From Chitinophagaceae bacterium (GTDB lineage: Bacteria; Bacteroidota; Bacteroidia; Chitinophagales; Chitinophagaceae), in the NCBI GenBank assembly GCA_014879545.1, contig JACSRV010000100.1, forward strand, positions 1-56,086: DNA of 56,086 nt. Direction: 5' to 3'. The translations under genes and the position numbers were made by a program. Position 1 is the stretch's first letter. Every line of letters begins with the position of its first letter. Positions 49,233 to 56,086 of this stretch are shown piece after piece. The notes below the pieces were generated by a model. It was not told where the DNA came from. It worked only from the letters and a program-made list of their open reading frames with translations, and ran no database searches.

Positions 49233-49329
49233 TTTTGGAAATTATTGGAAACTTTGACAAAAAGTTTCTCATTTTTCAACACGAAAATAGCAAACTATTG
49301 GAAACTTTGACAAAAAGTTTCTCATTTTT
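49233..49329. promoter_or_regulatory. duplicated 30+ bp element with internal inverted repeat upstream of the Fic gene
   Basis: TGGAAACTTTGACAAAAAGTTTCTCATTTTT occurs twice; internal GAAACTTT/AAAGTTTC palindrome. Confidence 0.85.
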
Positions 49330-49711
49330 TCGCAAACCGGGGGCAACGATTGTTGCGGAGTAAAAAGTACCATATACCGCAGGTTACATATCATACCTAC
49401 AAAACGTACTACCATAAAACTATCTTTTGCCGGTTTTGGCGCACGGTTGTAACTTGTATAGTGGATCAGGAAAATGGAGCAATTTGGCTTGTATGATAAT
49501 TTTATTTCACTTCTCACTTGGGAAGCGGATGAGAAGAAGTGCGCAATTTTTGCGCAGTTTTGGGAAGTACAATTGCACGGATCACGGCCATTTTCATTGA
49601 TTATCAATAAAAACCTTCGCAGAAGAAAAATTGCTGCGCAGTGAGAAGTTCCCTGACCATCTATACTCTTTTTAACCTTTACTCAATTGCCCTATTCACT
49701 ACCTTTGTTGC

Positions 49712-50737
49712 ATGAATACAGATAGTAAACTGAGGAAACTGCTGAACGAGCGTATTTTGATCATCGATGGCGCCATGGGTACCATGATACAACGCTACAA
49801 ACTGAACGAGGCCGATTACCGCGGCGACCGTTTCAAAGATTGGCATACCGATGTGAAAGGAAATAACGACCTGCTCTGTATCACCCGCCCCGACATCATC
49901 AAGGCGATCCATAAAGAATACCTTGCCGCCGGGGCCAACATCATCGAGACCAACACCTTCAACGGTCAGCGTGTATCCATGGCAGATTATGACATGCAAC
50001 ACCTGTCTGCCGAAATTAATGCCGCTGCTGCTCGCGTAGCTCGCGAGGCCATTGAAGAATATGGCCGCGAGACCGGCACCGATGTGAGCGACCGCTTTGT
50101 AGCCGGCGCCATAGGGCCTATGAATAAAACACTGTCGCTGTCGCCCGATGTGAACAACCCGGGTTACCGCGCCATCACCTTCGACGAAGTTGCCGATGCC
50201 TACTACGAACAGATACAGGCGCTGGTAGAGAACGGCACCGACATATTGCTTATCGAAACGATCTTCGATACGCTGAATGCCAAAGCCGCTATCTATGCGG
50301 TGAACAAATACTTCCGCGATACCAACCGCGAAAAACTTCCGGTAATGATCTCCGGCACCATCACCGATGCCTCCGGTCGCACCCTCAGCGGACAAACATT
50401 GGAAGCGTTCTATATTTCTGTCATGCACGCCAACCCCATCAGCATCGGTCTGAACTGCGCGCTGGGAGCTGCCGAGATGCGCCCGCACGTGGAAGAACTG
50501 TCTGACCTGGCAGCTTGCTATGTAAGTGCATATCCTAACGCCGGCCTGCCAAACGCCATGGGCGAATATGACGAAACGCCGGAACAGACCGCCGCCATTG
50601 TGGCCGAGTGGGCTAAGGAAGGTTGGGTGAACATGCTGGGTGGCTGCTGCGGCACCACTCCGCCACACATTGCTGCCATCGCAAAAGCTGTAAAGGGTAT
50701 TGCACCTCGTCCGCTTCCGGTACTTGCCGAAATGTAA
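49712..50737 (+). CDS. homocysteine S-methyltransferase domain protein (stand-alone MetH N-terminal module)
   Basis: [33 protein letters not shown] zinc-binding motif; ends after this domain. Confidence 0.92.
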   Translation: MNTDSKLRKLLNERILIIDGAMGTMIQRYKLNEADYRGDRFKDWHTDVKGNNDLLCITRPDIIKAIHKEYLAAGANIIETNTFNGQRVSMADYDMQHLSAEINAAAARVAREAIEEYGRETGTDVSDRFVAGAIGPMNKTLSLSPDVNNPGYRAITFDEVADAYYEQIQALVENGTDILLIETIFDTLNAKAAIYAVNKYFRDTNREKLPVMISGTITDASGRTLSGQTLEAFYISVMHANPISIGLNCALGAAEMRPHVEELSDLAACYVSAYPNAGLPNAMGEYDETPEQTAAIVAEWAKEGWVNMLGGCCGTTPPHIAAIAKAVKGIAPRPLPVLAEM

Positions 50738-50750
50738 TAATGTTGCCGTC

Positions 50751-52184
50751 ATGCTGCTCCGCCTCTCAACCCTGTTCTCTTTGTGCGTCGCTCTTTTGGG
50801 TGCGCCCCGCAACACTTGGGCAACGGTGAAACTCAGCGGCATCGTTACGAATAAGGTCAGCGACAGTATTTCAGTATCGTTCAGCAACAACAAACTGGCA
50901 TACTATCCGCAAGACCATTTTGCACACCCCGATGGGCAGGGACGGTTCACAATGGAATTTGCTTTTCCGGCGGGGATGTTTGTTCAGGCCGAGATAAAGC
51001 ACGGCCGCCACATTTGCGAGGTCATGCTGCAAGATGGTGACAGCCTGGTATTGCAGGTAGATACCAAACGCTTCGATAGCAGTATACGCTTCTCGGGTCG
51101 TGGGGCTGCCATTCAGAATTTTGTGGCACAGCATACACTGGCGCGGGGCCGCATCAACCAATACAATACGCGCCTGCGCAACCATGTGGGTCTCGCCCCC
51201 GATGCCTACGTTGCCGCGATAGAAAAAGAGAAAAAAGATGAGTTCGACTTCACCAACGCGCATCGCAAGGGTCTGCCTGAGAATTTCGTCTCCTTCTGGA
51301 ATGCGCACTTCACGTATTTCAATTATTTCTTCCTGCAGCAATACCCGCAGATGCACGAGATATTTGTGAAGAACCGCTACACCGACACAATACCCGATGC
51401 GAACTACGCGGTGATAAAAGAGCTGCCCGTCCGCTTCGATGACAAGCTCATTCATGTGCCGGCATATCTTCTATATCTGTCGGGCATATTCGAAAGTAAA
51501 CTGAAGGCTGCCGGATATGCACAACCACTGAGCACCGGCAACAACGCAACGCTCTTTCTCGATAGTGTGAACAGCCTTGCAGCACAACAGATGCCGCCAA
51601 AGAGTGCCGAGTATTTTTTCGCGCAGAGCCTCTATGGAAGGGCCCGCAACCAGCCAATAGAACGCACACGCGCACAACACGCCGATTTCAAAAAACGGTG
51701 GCCCGTAAGTGAGTATGCTGAAATGGTTGATAAGCAGGTGGCCCTTGCAGAGCGGCTTTCGCCGGGGCAGCCCGCACCCGATCTCGATATCACCATGGCC
51801 AATGGCGCTCACAAAAAACTCAGCGACCTCAAGGGCAAGGTTGTTTACCTCAGCTTCTGGTCGGCAAAGGTGAAACAAACGGTTGGCCTCATGCGCGCCG
51901 ACAAAAAGATACGCGAGGTGTTCGTGAACAAACCGGTTGAGTTTGTGTACGTATGTATAGACGATGACTCGGCCGGTGCCAAGGGCGTTCTGGAACAACT
52001 GAAGCTGGAAGGCAATTTTGTTTGGACAACAGGTAACTGGTATGCACCCGAAGCGCTGGCCTATGGCGTGCAGGGGTTGCCGGCACATTACCTCATAGAT
52101 ACCAACGGCAACTTTGCGGTGCAGAACCCACCCAACGCCATGCAGAAGACGGAGCTCATCGTGGCCATCTCAAAACTGTACTGA
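50751..52184 (+). CDS. TlpA/AhpC-TSA-like thioredoxin-fold protein
   Basis: PAPDLDITMANGAHKKLSDLKGKVVYLSFWSAKVKQTVGLM...GVQGLPAHYLIDTNGNF; catalytic CxxC replaced. Confidence 0.75.
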   Translation: MLLRLSTLFSLCVALLGAPRNTWATVKLSGIVTNKVSDSISVSFSNNKLAYYPQDHFAHPDGQGRFTMEFAFPAGMFVQAEIKHGRHICEVMLQDGDSLVLQVDTKRFDSSIRFSGRGAAIQNFVAQHTLARGRINQYNTRLRNHVGLAPDAYVAAIEKEKKDEFDFTNAHRKGLPENFVSFWNAHFTYFNYFFLQQYPQMHEIFVKNRYTDTIPDANYAVIKELPVRFDDKLIHVPAYLLYLSGIFESKLKAAGYAQPLSTGNNATLFLDSVNSLAAQQMPPKSAEYFFAQSLYGRARNQPIERTRAQHADFKKRWPVSEYAEMVDKQVALAERLSPGQPAPDLDITMANGAHKKLSDLKGKVVYLSFWSAKVKQTVGLMRADKKIREVFVNKPVEFVYVCIDDDSAGAKGVLEQLKLEGNFVWTTGNWYAPEALAYGVQGLPAHYLIDTNGNFAVQNPPNAMQKTELIVAISKLY

Positions 52185-52192
52185 TCCTTTTA

Positions 52193-53215
52193 TCAGGCCA
52201 GTTTTTTCACAGCGTTCAGAAAAGCTTCAATGTCTTTTTCGGCTGTGTCCCAGGCACACATCAGGCGTACCTCGTGAGTGCTTTCTTTCCACACATAAAA
52301 CGGAAAGTGCTCTTGCAGCGGTTCGTACCAATGGCGCGGAATCTCAGCAAATACGGCATTGGCCTGCGTCGGTTTGGTGATAGTCACACCGGGAATTGCG
52401 CCCAGCCCAGCATGCAGTTTTTGTGCCATCGCGTTGGCATGACCCGCTGTTGTCTTCCAAAGTTCCGTGCGCAGCATGGCGTCAAACTGTGCTGCTATGA
52501 AACGTGTTTTGGAGGCGAGCTGCATCACCTGCTTGTGTTTGAAGGCTATGTGTTTTGCCAGGTCTTTATTGAAGACCACAACCGCCTCGCCAAACATCAT
52601 ACCGGCCTTGGTACCGCCCAGCGAAAGTATGTCCACACCGGCCGCCGAGCTGATATCGGCCAGACTGCAACCCAAAGAAGCGGCGGCATTAAAGAACCGC
52701 GAGCCGTCCATGTGCAAGTACAGTCCATGCTCGCGACACAGTGCCGAGATCGCTTTGATCTCTTCGGGTGTGTAGATGGTGCCGTATTCGGTGGCCTGTG
52801 TTATGGATAGCAGTGTGGCTTGTGCATAGTGCACATCGCCCTTGCGAATGAGGCGTGTTTTTATTGTCTCCACATCCAGCTTGCCGTGGTCGTTGGCGGT
52901 GAGCGGGAAGAAGCGACAACCGGTGAAGGTTTCAGGTGCTGAAGATTCATCGCAGTATATATGAGATGTGTCGGCACAGAGTATGGCATTATATGATTGA
53001 GTGGCACTGCTGATGCTCAGTACGTTGGCACCGGTGCCGTTGAACACAAAGAACACCTGAGCCTCTGCACCAAAGATCTCTTGGAATAGTTGTGTGGCGC
53101 GTGCGGTTACTTCATCGGCACCGTAAGAACGGGCGTGAGCGGTGTTGGCTGCTGCCAATGCTTCCATGATCTGTGGCAATACACCTGCGTAATTATCGCT
53201 TGCGAAACTCTTCAT
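52193..53215 (-). CDS. low-specificity L-threonine aldolase
   Basis: FASDNYAGVLPQIMEALAAAN; VFNGTGANVLSI; LHMDGSRFFNAAASLG; SLGGTKAGMMFGEAVV. Confidence 0.92.
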   Translation of the reverse strand: MKSFASDNYAGVLPQIMEALAAANTAHARSYGADEVTARATQLFQEIFGAEAQVFFVFNGTGANVLSISSATQSYNAILCADTSHIYCDESSAPETFTGCRFFPLTANDHGKLDVETIKTRLIRKGDVHYAQATLLSITQATEYGTIYTPEEIKAISALCREHGLYLHMDGSRFFNAAASLGCSLADISSAAGVDILSLGGTKAGMMFGEAVVVFNKDLAKHIAFKHKQVMQLASKTRFIAAQFDAMLRTELWKTTAGHANAMAQKLHAGLGAIPGVTITKPTQANAVFAEIPRHWYEPLQEHFPFYVWKESTHEVRLMCAWDTAEKDIEAFLNAVKKLA

Positions 53216-53286
53216 CGGTTGGTTATTTGCGGCTAAAATTAGTTGATTTCCTTACTTTAGTGTGGATAACAAAAATAAGCCACAAT

Positions 53287-53790
53287 ATGACCCGGATACT
53301 GTTGCCTGTATTGTTATTATTATCTGTCTGCTGCTGCGGACAGCGCACCGTTACTATGAACAGGTTGTGGGAAGAACCTCAGGTACATGTAGCATTCCAG
53401 GGATATGTGATCTCCTTCCGCATAAAGGATATTGACAAAGCGCTGCTGTTACTTGCCGAGACCGGTGACTCTACCTACGGACTCAGTTCGCGCCTCGATA
53501 CCTTGGGCAGATATGAACTGGAACTGTATCCTGCCATAAGGAACCAATACCGCACCCGGCTGGAACCGTTGCTACAACGGGGTGTAGGTGCATTTCTTAT
53601 TTTGTCGGGCAGGGCCGAGATAAGGAATCCCAAACATAAAAATGTACCATCCGTTACCGCCGACATCACCGATGGCACACGCGATGAACCGACCATGTTA
53701 GTTAACTTCTACGACCCTAAAAACAACCGCCTGCTATTTATGGGTCACATGGCCACAGAGATGTATAACAAAGACCCGGGGTTGGATTGA
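53287..53790 (+). CDS. hypothetical lipoprotein
   Basis: signal peptide LLLLSVCCCGQ; start trimmed. Confidence 0.6.
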   Translation: MTRILLPVLLLLSVCCCGQRTVTMNRLWEEPQVHVAFQGYVISFRIKDIDKALLLLAETGDSTYGLSSRLDTLGRYELELYPAIRNQYRTRLEPLLQRGVGAFLILSGRAEIRNPKHKNVPSVTADITDGTRDEPTMLVNFYDPKNNRLLFMGHMATEMYNKDPGLD

Positions 53791-53881
53791 GTTAACTTGT
53801 CAAGTCACAATCGAGTGTAACAGTTCGTGTCTCGATAATAATATATCTGAACGTTTATTAGAGCGAGAGCAACGTGTAAAT

Positions 53882-53912
53882 AAAAACGGAGAGGCCGTTG
53901 CTCTCCGTTTTT
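53882..53912. terminator. 12-bp intrinsic terminator-like hairpin
   Basis: AAAAACGGAGAG-gccgttg-CTCTCCGTTTTT. Confidence 0.85.
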
Positions 53913-53967
53913 ATTTGAGTGCGGCTGTGTTGTTAATGTGCGAAATGTTTTATTGAGGATTTTACGG

Positions 53968-54327
53968 CTATTGAGATTTTTCTTCAAGGTTTTTGATCAT
54001 TGTGTACAACATCTTTGACTGTTCCTCATAACTGGCTCTCAATTCCCGATATTGCTCTTCGGAAATTTCTCTTTCAACAAATAGAAATTCGATTAGCGAG
54101 GCACATTCGAGTGCGGAACTTCTAGCTGTTACAAAAAAATTTCTGCGGTCTTTTTTAGCAAATCGCCCCGAACCCTCCGCAATATTCAACTGAATACTCA
54201 AACTCGCTCTGCCAAGCTGATCTTTGAAATATCGTGGAATTGCAATATCGGTCTTAAGTAGTCGGTATATCTTTTGATTTTGAGCAAAAGCCCTTTTGTA
54301 AACTTCAAGGTTTTCAAATGTGAACAT
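53968..54327 (-). CDS. four-helix-bundle protein (23S rRNA intervening-sequence-protein family)
   Basis: MFTFENLEVYKRAFAQNQKIY...ASLSIQLNIAEGSGR...ECASLIEFL. Confidence 0.88.
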   Translation of the reverse strand: MFTFENLEVYKRAFAQNQKIYRLLKTDIAIPRYFKDQLGRASLSIQLNIAEGSGRFAKKDRRNFFVTARSSALECASLIEFLFVEREISEEQYRELRASYEEQSKMLYTMIKNLEEKSQ

Positions 54328-54463
54328 TGTATAAAAGTAATATCAGTAGGGAAAAAGGAAAAGCCGTAAAACAGAAAGGAAAAAGGAAACAGAAACAGTG
54401 CGAGTGAACAGGAAAGAACAGAAACAGGCTACGCACTGTTGCTTCGCACTGTTTCTGTTCTTG

Positions 54464-54545
54464 TGCGGGTGGAGGGACTCGAACCCCCAAGCCTCGCAGC
54501 ACCAGATCCTAAGTCTGGCGTGTCTACCAATTTCACCACACCCGC
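54464..54545 (-). tRNA. tRNA-Leu (anticodon TAG)
   Basis: GCGGGTGTGGTGAAATTGGTAGACACGCCAGACTTAGGATCTGG...GGGGGTTCGAGTCCCTCCACCCGCA; closed acceptor stem, long variable arm, CTTAGGA anticodon loop, no encoded CCA. Confidence 0.95.
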
Positions 54546-54556
54546 ATTTGGGACTG

Positions 54557-54564
54557 CAAATGTA
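54557..54564 (-). promoter_or_regulatory. TAnnTTTG -7 box (TACATTTG) for tRNA-Leu
   Basis: exact match, about 11 nt upstream of the tRNA 5' end. Confidence 0.6.
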
Positions 54565-54628
54565 GTCAAATGAACGAGAAAACCCCGTTTTTTTGGGTTT
54601 TGTGAGTTACTGCGGGTTTGCCAACGTG

Positions 54629-55083
54629 TTATTCACAATTAACTGCTTCATTTTCAACAAACTGGTGGAATGCGCCGTAAAAGTTACATTACCATTATCT
54701 TATTGTTAGATAACACTTAATTGCTGTTGGTAAGTGCATACTTAGGCGTAAGTAACTAACACACAAACGGCAGAAAGTACTTTTCAGATAATGAGGGCGG
54801 GAAAATTTTTTCGGTTGTTAGACCTAATCCACACCGTGCTACGATATTAACCTACTCTTATTTGCCAACATCAATGTTTATTCACAATCCACATCAATGC
54901 TGTGAGATAGGCTATTTTACTACATTCTACGGTGTTGATAACCATAGAGCGCTATGTGTATAAAGTCAACTTCTGATAATAGCAATAGGGATAACCCTAA
55001 TTATTCCCCTAATCCACCACCGTAATAGTAATAGTCCTTTTTTTAAAAAAATTTTGATTTACTATTATTACAGATGTGGAAAT
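54629..55083. other. candidate chromosomal replication origin (oriC)
   Basis: three exact TTATNCACA DnaA boxes, several one-mismatch boxes, two mirrored box/trio units, AT-rich core. Confidence 0.6.
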
Positions 55084-55145
55084 TGTGAAGTGGTACGGAA
55101 TTTGTGTTCTAATTTTGTTGTTATTTCATTCTTTAGAACTGTATC

Positions 55146-56071
55146 ATGAGTCAGACGTTGGAAGAATTGGGTTATCTGGATATTGAAGTAGATCCTACCT
55201 TGGATCTTTTTGCTGAGATAGAAAAACTAAAGAAGGAAAAGAACGCTGTTATCCTGGCGCACTATTATCAGGAGCCTGACATACAGGACATTGCAGATTA
55301 TATTGGTGACAGTCTGGGTTTGGCCAGAAATGCGGCTAAGACCGATGCTGACATTATAGTTTTTGCCGGTGTTCATTTTATGGCTGAAACAGCCAAAATT
55401 CTCAATCCAACAAAAAAGGTATTGATACCTGATCTGAAGGCAGGTTGTTCTTTAAGCGATAGTTGTCCACCAGATCTGTTCAGGAAGTTTAAGGAACAAC
55501 ATCCGGAACATACTGTAATTTCTTATATCAACTGTTCAGCAGGAATAAAGGCTCTAAGTGATATTATTTGTACTTCTTCTAATGCGAAAGCAATAGTTGA
55601 TAGTTTGCCTATTGACGAGAAGATAATATTTGCTCCAGATAAGAACCTGGGTGCTTATATTAACAAGGTTACCGGGCGTGATATGTTGTTGTGGAACGGC
55701 ACTTGTATGGTACATGAGCTGTTTTCGTTAGAGAAGATAACAAAGTTGAAGACGAGACATCCAGAGGCGAAACTTATTGCTCATCCTGAATGTGAAGAGG
55801 CTGTATTGAGGATAGCAGATTTTGTGGGTAGTACTACTGCATTGCTGGAGTATTCGCAGAATGATAGTTGTGATACGTTTATTGTAGCTACTGAATCCGG
55901 TATATTACATAAAATGATACAGGGTTCTCCTACGAAGACGTTTATTGCCGCTCCTCCTGACAATGCTTGTGCTTGCAATGATTGTCCTCACATGAAACGA
56001 AATACTTTAGAGAAGATCTACGTTTGTCTGAAGTATGAGCAACCTGAGATACTGATGGATGAGTCTTTGAG
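55146..56071 (+). CDS. nadA: quinolinate synthase, 3'-truncated by contig end
   Basis: translated by eye: [88 protein letters not shown]...[20 protein letters not shown]; not in the ORF track because it runs off the end. Confidence 0.95.
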
Positions 56072-56086
56072 CTGTCTCTTATACAC
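56072..56086 (+). other. Nextera/Tn5 transposase mosaic-end adapter residue
   Basis: terminal CTGTCTCTTATACAC equals the first 15 nt of CTGTCTCTTATACACATCT. Confidence 0.9.

Noticed and set aside
49531-49552. GCGCAATTTTTGCGC hairpin between Fic gene 3 and the metH-type gene
   Set aside because: Single short palindrome with no clear link to a gene start or end; could be a weak terminator but evidence is thin.
49269-49607. 112-aa minus ORF upstream of Fic gene 3
   Set aside because: Not supported as a protein; its C-terminus is just the translated operator repeat (MRNFLSKFPIV).
49679-50893. 404-aa minus ORF opposite the metH-type gene
   Set aside because: Antisense shadow of a strongly conserved coding sequence; no promoter or domain evidence.

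Overview
56,086-bp contig from a Bacteroidota genome (probably Chitinophagaceae-like, judging by T9SS sorting domains, DUF5606, TAnnTTTG promoter boxes and no clear Shine-Dalgarno use). Most of it is ordinary housekeeping: ispE, recG, comF, photolyase, msrB, an lpxD-like acyltransferase, an MsbA-like ABC transporter, recJ, kmo, folA, priA, dcd, cdsA, arfB, mgtE, a stand-alone metH N-terminal domain, threonine aldolase, tRNA-Leu(TAG) and a 3'-truncated nadA that the ORF track misses. The accessory content includes three Fic proteins, a DUF234-type ATPase, an ORF6N protein, a Panacea-type toxin-antitoxin-like pair, and a tandem array of T9SS-secreted NHL-repeat proteins joined by 4-nt stop/start overlaps. 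Strongest observations: (1) all three Fic genes and the DUF234 ATPase gene carry their own gene-specific inverted repeats at the start codon, looking like private autoregulatory operators; (2) the 54.6-55.1 kb intergenic region looks like a chromosomal replication origin, with clustered DnaA boxes and two mirror-image 'box + 4 nt + DnaA-trio' units around an AT-rich core; (3) several genes have TAnnTTTG-N4-ATG, implying leaderless transcripts; (4) the last 15 bases equal the Nextera/Tn5 mosaic end, so the contig end is adapter sequence. No CRISPR array, rRNA or transposase gene was seen. All family assignments come from reading motifs by eye, with no database search.
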